Below, one piece after another: positions 6,923 through 13,740 of a stretch of DNA of 24,413 bases (position 1 is the first letter of the stretch; every line of letters starts with the position of its first letter). Source of the stretch: JANQEA01 sp964466035 (GTDB taxonomy: Bacteria > Bipolaricaulota > Bipolaricaulia > UBA7950 > UBA9294); the NCBI GenBank assembly GCA_964466035.1, contig CAYXLR010000025.1, positions 1 through 24,413 on the forward strand, read 5' to 3'. The notes under the pieces were generated by a model. It was not told where the DNA came from. It was given only the letters and a program-made list of their open reading frames with translations, and did no database searches. The position numbers and the translations under genes are program-made.

Positions 6923-8092
6923 ATGGCGGATTCCACGCTCTCCGAGAGAACGGAGCGACACACAGATCATCTCATCTCGTTCGAGCTCCCGGCGAAGGTG
7001 GAGTTCGGGCCCGGGCGCATCGGAATCCTCGAACGCGTCATCGAAGAGGCCGAATTCGAGCGTGTCGCGTTCATCATGACCCCGGGGCGACGTCGCAGCG
7101 GCATGCTCGACCCGATCCTGTCCCGTCTTGCGGCCGGAGGCACGGAGGTCCTCGTCTTCGACCGCGTCGCGCCCAATCCGACGCTGACGAGCGTCGCCCG
7201 ATGCGCGCGGAGCCTTCGAAGGTTCGCCCCGCACGTCGTCGTCGGGATCGGCGGCGGGAGCGCGCTCGATACGGCCAAGGCCGCGGCCGGGTGCGCCGCC
7301 AATCGGACGGAGAACGCCGTCGATCTCCTCGACGAGGAGCTCACGAAACGAAGGTCCGTGCCGACCATTCTGATTCCCACCACGGCAGGGACCGGTACGG
7401 AAGTCAACTACTGGGCGGTGATCACCGATGAGAAGGCCCGCGAGAAGCTCTCCATCGGCACGCCGAAGATGGCGCCCTACATGGCGATCATCGACCCCAG
7501 TCTCGCGCTCTCGCTTCCTCCCGACCTGACGCTGTGGACTGGCATCGACGCGCTCACGCATGCCGTCGAGGCGTTCATCTCCTCGTCCGGGAACTGGCTG
7601 TCGGACATGTTCTGTCTGGGAGCCGTCTCCCTCATCACCGAGTGGCTCGGGCACGCGATTGCCCAAGGCGACGACCTCTCGGCGCGCGGAAGCCTGGCGC
7701 TCGCCAGCCTGCTGGCCGGGGCCGCGATGGAGAACGTGGGCCTCGGCCTCGTCCACGCGATGTCGCACCAGATCGGCGGGTTCTACGACGCACCGCACGG
7801 CCGGATCAACGCCGCCCTTCTCCCTCACGTCCTCGAGTTCAACGAGCCGGCCTGCGAGGCGAAGGTCTCCACGCTCGACGGGCTCGTGAAAGAGGCGGGA
7901 ACGCTGAAGGCGTGGCTGGGGTGGTTCCTCCAAGAGCACAGTCCGACGCGACCGAAGCTTCGCATCCAGGCCGCCGACGTCCCGGAAATGGCGGCCCGCG
8001 CAGCGTCCAACGTGAACGCACGGACGAACCCACGCAAGGCGACGGAAGAGGAGATCACCGAGCTCTTCCGGAAAGCGTTCGACGTCGTCTGA
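6923..8092 (+). CDS. Iron-containing (type III) alcohol dehydrogenase
   Basis: 389 residues from ATG 6923, chosen over the in-frame GTG 6917 because GGGAG at 6909-6913 sits 9 nt before the ATG. The NAD(P) motif GGGSALDTAKAAAG is at 111-124 and the family signature TTAGTGTE at 153-160. The four metal ligands are present with FucO-like spacing: Asp209, His213, His278 and His292. The enzyme should reversibly oxidise an alcohol with NAD(P). Position suggests an alcohol derived from the imported amine (for instance an ethanolamine-type moiety), but this is inference; a 1,2-diol or simple alcohol is equally possible for the family. It follows the importer terminator, so it has its own transcription start or depends on read-through; no convincing promoter is visible in the 70-nt gap. 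Confidence 0.9.
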   Translation: MADSTLSERTERHTDHLISFELPAKVEFGPGRIGILERVIEEAEFERVAFIMTPGRRRSGMLDPILSRLAAGGTEVLVFDRVAPNPTLTSVARCARSLRRFAPHVVVGIGGGSALDTAKAAAGCAANRTENAVDLLDEELTKRRSVPTILIPTTAGTGTEVNYWAVITDEKAREKLSIGTPKMAPYMAIIDPSLALSLPPDLTLWTGIDALTHAVEAFISSSGNWLSDMFCLGAVSLITEWLGHAIAQGDDLSARGSLALASLLAGAAMENVGLGLVHAMSHQIGGFYDAPHGRINAALLPHVLEFNEPACEAKVSTLDGLVKEAGTLKAWLGWFLQEHSPTRPKLRIQAADVPEMAARAASNVNARTNPRKATEEEITELFRKAFDVV

Positions 8093-8183
8093 GCGGCCCT
8101 CACATCTTCCTCGCGCTCTTGGGCTTCCGAGGCCTCTCGGGCGGTACGAGAAGGATGGGGCGATCCTGGGTGTCGTGGGGGGG

Positions 8184-8211
8184 TTGACGGCCGTGGAAAC
8201 CGTTATACAAT
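8184..8211 (+). promoter_or_regulatory. Promoter of the first mttB-like gene
   Basis: TTGACG (8184-8189), a 16-nt spacer and TACAAT (8206-8211), preceded by seven G residues (8177-8183). Transcription would start near 8218, leaving a leader of about 16 nt without an obvious Shine-Dalgarno. Confidence 0.6.
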
Positions 8212-8227
8212 GTCCGCCAACTTGCGG
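8210..8227 (-). promoter_or_regulatory. Operator-like element over the transcription start of the first mttB-like gene
   Basis: On the minus strand this reads CCGCAAGTTGGCGGACAT. The importer promoter carries CGGCAAGGTTGGCGACAT (3178-3195). The two align at about 16 of 18 positions if two single-base gaps are allowed, 13 of 18 without gaps. The element is also an imperfect dyad (CCGC ... GCGG). Its position just after the -10 would suit a repressor. Confidence 0.4.
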
Positions 8228-8233
8228 TAGACC

Positions 8234-9685
8234 ATGCCACAGAAGGGACTGCAGGGCCGGAAACTGAACCTCCTCAGTGGCAAGCGGGTCTCCCAGATCC
8301 ACGAGGCCTCCCTGAGGATTCTGAACGAAGTCGGGGTTCTCGTCGCGGACGAGCGCTTCAGGAAGCGCCTTGCGCAAGCCGGCGCCGTCACCGACGAATC
8401 GGCTCGGATCGTGCGTCTTCCGCAGCGGGTCGTCGAGAACCTCCTGTCCTATGCGCCATCGGAGTTCGTCTTGGCAGGTCGCGACCCGGAACACGACCTG
8501 CGATTGGGAAACCGACGCGTTCACCTGGGCACGGGAGGCGCCGCCGTCCGCGTTCTCGATCTCGATAGCGAGACGCTTCGCCCGTCGCTCCTCTCGGACC
8601 AATACGCGCTCGCCCGGCTGATCGAGAACCTGGAGAACGTCCACTTCTTCCAGTGTCCCGTCGTCTGCAACGATGTCCCCAAGGAGATCGTGACGATCAA
8701 CAGCTTCTACGCCGCCCTGGCCGGCACGACGAAGAACGTCCAGGAATCCGCGACCGATCCGGCCGCTGTCTCCGACGTGGTCGAAATGGCTTCCCTCATC
8801 GCAGGCGGACTGGAGGCGCTGCAAGCTCGCCCGTTCATCTCGTTCGTCGCCTCCGTGATGATCAGCCCGCTGAGGCTCGACTGCGGCATCGCGCGATGCA
8901 TGGAGAGGATGCTCGAGGCGCGGATTCCCGTCGCGCTGTCCTGCGCACCGGTCACCGGCTTGTCGGCGCCCGCGACCCTCGCCGGGCTGCTGGCCCTCGC
9001 GCACGCCGAGCAGCTGTTCGCCATCGCCCTGGCCCAGGCGACCGCTCCCGGCTCCCGTGTCCTGTACGGGATCGTTCCCGGTGTCGCAAACATGTGGAAC
9101 ATGGGGTTTCTGGGCGGCGCGATCGAAGCCGGGATGATGAACGCCGCCGCCGTGCTGCTCGCGCGACACGTCGGCGTCCCGATCTACTCCGACGCCGGCG
9201 GGGCGGACGCGAAGACGCCGGACATCCAAGCCGGGTACGAGAAGGCGTTCAGCGTCCTGCAGGTGGCGCTCTCCGGCGGGGACTACATCCACCACTCCGC
9301 CGGGATGCTCGACTCGCTGATGACCGTCGCCTACGAGCAATTCGTGATCGACAACGACATCAACGGTATGGCGACGCGCGTGCTCGAAGGGATCAAGGTC
9401 AACGACGACACGCTGGCGTTCGACGTCATCCGTGAAGTCGGTCCGGGCGGGATGTTCCTCACCCAAGAGCACACGAGGAAGTACGCGCGCAGTTCCGAGT
9501 TCTACGTCCCGAACGGCCTCAACCGCCGCGCCCCGCAGGGCGATCACGACGTAGCGGATCTCCGTCAGCACGCCCGCCACGTCGCCCGCCAGTTTCTCGA
9601 TCGGGAGGTTCCCCCCATCATTCCGCCCGACGTGGATCGAGAGATTCGAAAGCGATTCGACATCCGGCTTCCTCGCGTCGATTGA
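8234..9685 (+). CDS. MttB-superfamily (COG5598) N-methyltransferase, non-pyrrolysine, copy 1
   Basis: 483 residues from ATG 8234. Family features include YLGTGG-like HLGTGGAAVRVLD (about 96-108), the barrel segment YSDAGGADAKTPDIQAGYE (about 317-335), HHSAGMLDSLMTVAYEQFVIDND and VGPGGMFLTQEHT near the C-terminus. Pyrrolysine-containing MttB demethylates trimethylamine. Here the gene is full length with sense codons throughout, placing it in the larger Pyl-less group whose characterised members (MtgB, MtcB, MtpB, MtyB) demethylate quaternary amines such as glycine betaine, carnitine and proline betaine and methylate a cognate corrinoid protein. The substrate is not determinable here. The gene has its own promoter and converges on the GS-like gene with only 25 nt between stops. 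It is most similar in this window to the gene at 13741. Confidence 0.9.
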   Translation: MPQKGLQGRKLNLLSGKRVSQIHEASLRILNEVGVLVADERFRKRLAQAGAVTDESARIVRLPQRVVENLLSYAPSEFVLAGRDPEHDLRLGNRRVHLGTGGAAVRVLDLDSETLRPSLLSDQYALARLIENLENVHFFQCPVVCNDVPKEIVTINSFYAALAGTTKNVQESATDPAAVSDVVEMASLIAGGLEALQARPFISFVASVMISPLRLDCGIARCMERMLEARIPVALSCAPVTGLSAPATLAGLLALAHAEQLFAIALAQATAPGSRVLYGIVPGVANMWNMGFLGGAIEAGMMNAAAVLLARHVGVPIYSDAGGADAKTPDIQAGYEKAFSVLQVALSGGDYIHHSAGMLDSLMTVAYEQFVIDNDINGMATRVLEGIKVNDDTLAFDVIREVGPGGMFLTQEHTRKYARSSEFYVPNGLNRRAPQGDHDVADLRQHARHVARQFLDREVPPIIPPDVDREIRKRFDIRLPRVD

Positions 9686-9710
9686 CGGACGCCTGCCGTA
9701 CCGGGGACGG

Positions 9711-11063
9711 TCAGATGTCGAGGTAGCGGGACCTCTCCCAGTCCGTGACGGCTTGGTTGAACTCGGTGATCTCCGCCCGCTTCGCCGCCACGAGATACGT
9801 CGCCGCATCGGATCCGATGGCCGTGCGGATGACGTCGTTCGCCTCCAGGGCGTCGACGGTCTCTCCGAGCGAGCCGGGCACATGACGGATCCCCCGCGCC
9901 TCCTTCTCCGCCTCCGACATGCCGTAGATGTCCTCCTCCACCGGAGGCGGGGGCTCGATCCCGGCGGTCATCCCGTGCAAGCCGGCAGCGAGGATGCCCG
10001 TGAACGCCAAGTACGGATTCGCCGAGGGATCGGGCGACCGCAGCTCGAGGCGGGTCGAGGTATCCGGAGTGCTCGTCGCCGGGATCCGGACCAGCGTCGA
10101 CCGGTTCCGGAAGCCCCAAGCGATGTTCACCGGCGCTTCGAAGCCCGGGATGAGCCGCTTGTAGGAGTTGACCGTGGGATTCGTCAGAAGCGTCATCGCG
10201 CCGAAGTTCTCGAACAGCCCCCCGATGAAGTGCCGGCATTCCGAAGACAGCCCGGACGCCCCGTCGGGATCGTAGAACAGGTTGCGGCCGTTCCGGAAGA
10301 CCGAGACGTGCACGTGCATTCCGCATGCCGCGAAGTCGGAGATCGGCTTGGGCATGAAGACAGCCTTCAGGCCGTGCGCGTCCGCCACGGCCTTGGCGAC
10401 GAACTTGATCAGCATCAGCCGGTCGGCGGTGGTGATCGGGTCGGAATACTCGAAGTCGATCTCGTGGATGTGCGGAACGATCTCGTGGTGAGACGCTTCG
10501 ACGGCGATTTCCATCCTCAGCAAAGAGAGCACGATCTCCTCGCGCACGGCCGCCTCCTCGTCGACGGGGGACCGCGAGAAGTACCCCTCTTTCTTCTGAA
10601 TCTGGGCCCCGTCCCGAGGGATCTCGCCCTTGGGGAACAGGAAGAACTCAAGCTCCGCTCCGGCAAACAGCCGATCGCCGTCCTTCTCCGCACCGCTGAC
10701 GAAGCGGCGGAGGATGCAGCGGGGATCGCCCGGGAACGGATCCCCCGCCGAGGTGAACACGTCGCCGATCACCGCCGCCACGGCGTACGCCTCCCTCGTC
10801 CCCCGCCCGTGGGTCAAACCGGGATGAAGCGTTACCGTCGCAAGATCCGGGATCAGGACCATGTCCGCGTCCGCGATGTGCGCGTACCCGCCGATCGAGG
10901 ATCCGTCGAACGCGATCCCGTGGTCCGCCGCATCGGCGAGCCTTCGGCGCGGGATTTCGATGCTCTTGAGCTCCCCAAGAAGGTCGGTGAACAGAACACG
11001 GACGAACTGAACGTCCGCTTTTTCCAGTCGCTCGCCGATCTCGCCCGCTTCCGCGCGGCGCAC
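9711..11063 (-). CDS. Glutamine synthetase-like ligase, copy 1 (possible gamma-glutamylamide synthetase)
   Basis: 450 residues from GTG 11063, with an AGGGAGG ribosome-binding site 6 nt upstream. It is close to type I glutamine synthetases of the Bacillus type: FDGSS with the ammonium-site Asp, ELEFFLF, SHHEI...HEIDF (metal-binding Glu residues), GMHVHVS, NPTVNSYKRLIPGFEAP, RNRST..RIP, LELRSPDPSANPYLAF and C-terminal WERSRYLDI. Catalytic Glu, His and Arg positions are kept. Two near-invariant spots differ: the usual PGQHEID reads PHIHEID, and GSGMH reads ACGMH. It probably activates glutamate with ATP and joins it to ammonia or an amine. Its place after the regulator gene (36-nt gap, same strand) and among amine demethylation genes favours a gamma-glutamyl-amine role, but ordinary nitrogen assimilation cannot be ruled out. 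Confidence 0.85.
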   Translation of the reverse strand: MRRAEAGEIGERLEKADVQFVRVLFTDLLGELKSIEIPRRRLADAADHGIAFDGSSIGGYAHIADADMVLIPDLATVTLHPGLTHGRGTREAYAVAAVIGDVFTSAGDPFPGDPRCILRRFVSGAEKDGDRLFAGAELEFFLFPKGEIPRDGAQIQKKEGYFSRSPVDEEAAVREEIVLSLLRMEIAVEASHHEIVPHIHEIDFEYSDPITTADRLMLIKFVAKAVADAHGLKAVFMPKPISDFAACGMHVHVSVFRNGRNLFYDPDGASGLSSECRHFIGGLFENFGAMTLLTNPTVNSYKRLIPGFEAPVNIAWGFRNRSTLVRIPATSTPDTSTRLELRSPDPSANPYLAFTGILAAGLHGMTAGIEPPPPVEEDIYGMSEAEKEARGIRHVPGSLGETVDALEANDVIRTAIGSDAATYLVAAKRAEITEFNQAVTDWERSRYLDI

Positions 11064-11099
11064 GGGGGACCTCCCTCCATCCCGCCCGCATCGGCCTCG

Positions 11100-11945
11100 T
11101 CAGTGGAACAGCTCGTTCTCCTCCCAGAGCCGTTCCACTTTGGCCAATCGTTCGATCAACCGGTCTTCCGTCATCACGCTCACCTGCGTGGCGATCGCAC
11201 CGAGCAGCCCGATCGCCGCTCCGAACGCATCGACGTACGAAACGGCGCGGCACGGTGCCAGGAGGTAGTGGTCGGCGGACTCCACGAGGGGCGACAGTTC
11301 CGAATCCGTAATGGCCACCGTCTGGACTCCCACCTCCCGGGCCTGCCGGAAGTCCCGCACCGCCGCCATCGTGTATCGCGGAAACGAGATGGCCACCACG
11401 ACCGACTTCGGACCCGCGAAGACGAGTTCCTCCTGGAACCGACCGGTCGCTTCGGTGACGGAGACGGTGTTGTCGATCGATTTCTTCAGCGCCATGCTCA
11501 GGTAGTCCGCGAGAACGGACGACATCTTGTAGCCGATCACGATGACCTTGTCCGCGTCGATCAGTCGCTTCGCCACACGCTTGAGCTCCCGCACGTCGAC
11601 CGAATGAAGCAGCGCGTCGAGGTTCTCCACCTCGGCCATCAGGGATCGGACCACCAGCGCTTTGCTGCTCTTCCGTCGCGCCCTTCGAAGCCGCTGGACG
11701 GTCGTCAGCTGCGCTTGCACTTCCTCTTGGAGCGCGTCCTTCAGCTCGGGAAAGCCGCGGAATCCCAGATCGCAGGCGAGCCGGATGACGGTCGGTTCGC
11801 TCACCTGCACCCGCTCCGCCAACTGAGCCGCGGTCAAGAAGGACGCCTCGACGTAGTTGTCGAGGATGTACTTCGCGACTTGCCGCTTCTTGCCGGTGAG
11901 AGGCTGGGTCCGAATCTGCTCGAAGACGTCGCCCTTCGCACTCAT
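11100..11945 (-). CDS. RpiR-family transcriptional regulator (HTH_6 plus SIS domain)
   Basis: 281 residues from ATG 11945 (MSAKGDVFEQ), the usual family length; longer upstream extensions lack family similarity. The N-terminal HTH reads LTGKKRQVAKYILDNY, then AAQLAERVQVSEPTVIRLACDLGFRGFPELK (about 15-65). The C-terminal SIS domain (about 120-255) begins with VIVIGYKMSS and contains SFPRYTMAAV. SIS domains of this family sense phosphosugars or other small anionic metabolites. The gene is first in a minus-strand pair with the GS-like ligase and divergent from the second GS-like gene, so it probably controls both and perhaps the methyltransferase and importer genes. Its predicted -10 ends 8 nt before ATG, so its mRNA should be leaderless. 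Effector unknown. Confidence 0.9.
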   Translation of the reverse strand: MSAKGDVFEQIRTQPLTGKKRQVAKYILDNYVEASFLTAAQLAERVQVSEPTVIRLACDLGFRGFPELKDALQEEVQAQLTTVQRLRRARRKSSKALVVRSLMAEVENLDALLHSVDVRELKRVAKRLIDADKVIVIGYKMSSVLADYLSMALKKSIDNTVSVTEATGRFQEELVFAGPKSVVVAISFPRYTMAAVRDFRQAREVGVQTVAITDSELSPLVESADHYLLAPCRAVSYVDAFGAAIGLLGAIATQVSVMTEDRLIERLAKVERLWEENELFH

Positions 11946-11953
11946 CGCGCCGT

Positions 11954-11983
11954 ATCTTAGCTCACGATCGGCAAGGATTACAA
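11954..11983 (-). promoter_or_regulatory. Promoter of the rpiR-glnA-like pair
   Basis: On the minus strand: TTGTAA (11983-11978), an 18-nt spacer and TAAGAT (11959-11954). Only 8 nt separate the -10 from ATG 11945, so the transcript should begin within 1-2 nt of the start codon. The sequence ATCGGCAAGGATTACAAC (11967-11984, plus strand) overlaps the -35 and matches 15 of 18 positions of ATCCGCAAGGAATACTAC upstream of the second mttB-like gene. Confidence 0.55.
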
Positions 11984-12018
11984 CGGGAACCCGTTCGCAC
12001 ACCGAGGTTCCCGGAACC
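11982..12018. promoter_or_regulatory. Operator candidate: paired palindromes between divergent promoters
   Basis: AACGGG-AA-CCCGTT (11982-11995) is followed by GGTTCC-C-GGAACC (12006-12018), their centres about 23 bp apart, that is roughly two helical turns. They sit at the -35 of the rpiR promoter and 28 bp before the -35 of the opposing promoter, where a dimeric regulator such as RpiR could control both directions. Confidence 0.5.
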
Positions 12019-12045
12019 GACCGTCCGATGGCTGCTCCGGCGTGA

Positions 12046-12074
12046 TTGACAGGCGATGTGTCCTCGCGTAGTCT
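12046..12074 (+). promoter_or_regulatory. Promoter of the second GS-like gene
   Basis: TTGACA (12046-12051, consensus), an exact 17-nt spacer and TAGTCT (12069-12074, weak -10). The predicted start near 12081 leaves an untranslated leader of about 140 nt. The leader contains a small hairpin CGGAT-ATC-ATCCG (12163-12175) and TGCAG/CTGCA pairing near 12103-12118. No known riboswitch was recognised. Confidence 0.5.
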
Positions 12075-12219
12075 GAAGGAAAACATGCACCATACGACGG
12101 CTTGCAGCGTATCCTGCAGATCCGAGCGAGCCGGAGAGTCGGCAGGGAATGAGCGGCGGTCTCGGATATCATCCGCGACAGGACACCCGGCTACGGCGGG
12201 CAACGTCTGAGGAGGCCAG

Positions 12220-13587
12220 ATGATGACGGTGGAATCCTTGTGCGAGCGGATTGCGGCTGAACGGATCGAGTTCGTCGATCTGCGCGTGGTCGATCTCGCG
12301 GGGAGATGGAGACACGTGACGATCCCCGCGGAGCAGTTCGGGGAACCGCTGATGGAGGAAGGCGTTGCGTTCGATGCCTCCAACCTCGGTTACACCGGCG
12401 TGGAGGGAAGCGATCTCGTCCTTCGCCCCGATCTCGCAACGGGGACCGTCGTCGAGCAGGCCGGGGATCGGCTCATGTCGTTCATCTGCAACATCTTCCT
12501 GCCCCAAACCGGGGAGCCGTTCGCCGGGGATCCGCGCGCCGTCGCATCGCGTGCCGAGGCGCATCTCCGCTCCGAGGGCATCGCGGACACGGTTCAGATG
12601 AGTCCGGAGTTCGAGTTTTACGTCTTCCGCGAGGCGACCTTCTGCTCGGATCGGAGACGCGCGAGCTTCGCCCTCGAGCCGGTCAACCTCAACGCGGAGC
12701 GGTCCTTCTACCACGCGTGCCCTCCCGAGGACCGGCTGTTCGAGCTGAGGAACCGGATCTGCCGGGATCTGCGCGATCGCGGGATCGAGGTGAAGTACCA
12801 CCACCACGAGGCCGGCGCGTTCGGGCAACTCGAAATCGAGCTCGGGTTCCTGAGCCTTTGCGATGCCGGAGACGCCACGCTCGTCATCAAGAACACGACC
12901 CGAAGCCTGGCGGCCGAGTCCGGGTTGGTGGCGACGTTCCTCCCGAAGCCCATCTACAGCGAGAACGGAAGCGGCCTCCACGTCCACCAGTTCCTGGAGC
13001 GGGGCGGCGCCAGCCTGTTCGAGGAGGACGGCGGCCTCTCGGAGCTCGCCCTGTGCTACATCGGCGGGATCCTCTCTCACGGCCGCAGCCTCTGCGCCCT
13101 CACCAACCCGTCGACCAATTCCTACCGCCGCCTCGTCCCTGGATACGAGGCCCCGGTTTGGTTCGCCTACGGAGAAGCCAACCGATCGGCGGCGATACGG
13201 ATCCCCCGCTACGCGTCGGCTCGCGAACGGAGAATGGAACTGCGAACGGTCGATGCGACCTGCAACCCGTACTTGGCCTACGCGGCCATGCTGATGGCCG
13301 GCCTCGACGGCATCCGGAGAGGTCTCGACGCTTCGCAGCACGGGTTCGGCCCCTACAATGACAACCTCTACGATTGCCCGCCCGAGGTGACGGCGAGTCT
13401 GGAGACGGCGCCCGTCGACCTCGAGGACGCGCTCGGCTGCCTGGAGACCGATCACGACTACCTCCTCGCGGGAGGCGTGTTCACGGAGGGGCAGATCGCA
13501 AACTGGGTCCACATCAAGCGCCAGGAGGCGCGGAATGTGAGGAATCGCCCTCATCCGTACGAGTTCGCGCTCTACTTCGATTTGTAG
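12220..13587 (+). CDS. Glutamine synthetase-like ligase, copy 2 (diverged; probable gamma-glutamylamide synthetase)
   Basis: 455 residues from ATG 12220. ATG 12223 next to it is 7 nt from GAGGAGG (12209-12215) and may be the true start. The GS fold is clear: SPEFEFYVF, HHHEAGAFGQLEIE, GSGLHVHQFL, STNSYRRLVPGYEAP, EANRSAAIRIP, MELRTVDATCNPYLAY and C-terminal RPHPYEFALYFDL. Catalytic Glu, His and Arg positions remain, but the N-terminal latch FDGSSI has become FDASNL and the usual DPxxNPYLA has become DATCNPYLA. Such drift is common in GS homologues that ligate glutamate to amines (GmaS on methylamine, PuuA on putrescine, GlnA4 on ethanolamine). It is divergent from the regulator and upstream of a methyltransferase gene, so an amine product of demethylation is a natural guess for its substrate. 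Not proven. Confidence 0.85.
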   Translation: MMTVESLCERIAAERIEFVDLRVVDLAGRWRHVTIPAEQFGEPLMEEGVAFDASNLGYTGVEGSDLVLRPDLATGTVVEQAGDRLMSFICNIFLPQTGEPFAGDPRAVASRAEAHLRSEGIADTVQMSPEFEFYVFREATFCSDRRRASFALEPVNLNAERSFYHACPPEDRLFELRNRICRDLRDRGIEVKYHHHEAGAFGQLEIELGFLSLCDAGDATLVIKNTTRSLAAESGLVATFLPKPIYSENGSGLHVHQFLERGGASLFEEDGGLSELALCYIGGILSHGRSLCALTNPSTNSYRRLVPGYEAPVWFAYGEANRSAAIRIPRYASARERRMELRTVDATCNPYLAYAAMLMAGLDGIRRGLDASQHGFGPYNDNLYDCPPEVTASLETAPVDLEDALGCLETDHDYLLAGGVFTEGQIANWVHIKRQEARNVRNRPHPYEFALYFDL

Positions 13588-13588
13588 C

Positions 13589-13617
13589 GGGCGCGGCCCC
13601 TGCGCCTCAGCGCGCCC
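13589..13617 (+). terminator. Possible terminator hairpin after the second GS-like gene
   Basis: GGGCGCG (13589-13595) pairs with CGCGCCC (13611-13617) across 15 nt, beginning 2 nt after the stop codon. Only a weak T-rich tail (TCGTCGCCTT) follows, so termination strength is doubtful. Confidence 0.35.
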
Positions 13618-13625
13618 TCGTCGCC

Positions 13626-13655
13626 TTGAACCGAGCGCCGCAGAGGCTATAGAAT
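13626..13655 (+). promoter_or_regulatory. Promoter of the second mttB-like gene and corrinoid operon
   Basis: TTGAAC (13626-13631), an 18-nt spacer and TAGAAT (13650-13655; 5 of 6 consensus). The expected transcript start is near 13662, giving a leader of about 80 nt. Confidence 0.5.
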
Positions 13656-13684
13656 TCGGGCAGGAAATGATACATAACGGCCGC

Positions 13685-13702
13685 ATCCGCAAGGAATACT
13701 AC
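13685..13702 (+). promoter_or_regulatory. Shared regulatory element in the leader of the second mttB-like gene
   Basis: ATCCGCAAGGAATACTAC matches ATCGGCAAGGATTACAAC over the rpiR promoter (11967-11984) at 15 of 18 ungapped positions, and shares the CGCAAG core with the elements at 3178-3195 and 8210-8227. It lies about 20 nt after the predicted transcript start, a position that suits repression. Confidence 0.4.
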
Positions 13703-13740
13703 ACCGCTCGGCAAGACCGGATGCCCTCACGGAGGCCGGC

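Noticed and set aside
8234..9685. Possible pyrrolysine-encoding mttB (in-frame UAG)
   Set aside because: All three mttB-like genes read through their active-site regions with sense codons and reach full family length.
5903..9883. A 1326-codon open frame on the minus strand under the binding-protein, ADH and first mttB-like genes
   Set aside because: It mirrors strongly supported plus-strand genes, its translation is Arg/Asp/Val-rich without domains, and such long antisense frames are expected in GC-rich DNA.
9753..11960. A 735-codon plus-strand open frame opposite the GS-like and rpiR genes
   Set aside because: Antisense shadow; low-complexity charged composition and no domain.
12075..12222. 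Possible riboswitch in the long leader of the second GS-like gene
   Set aside because: Only short hairpins are visible; no glutamine, glycine, cobalamin or other riboswitch core was recognised.
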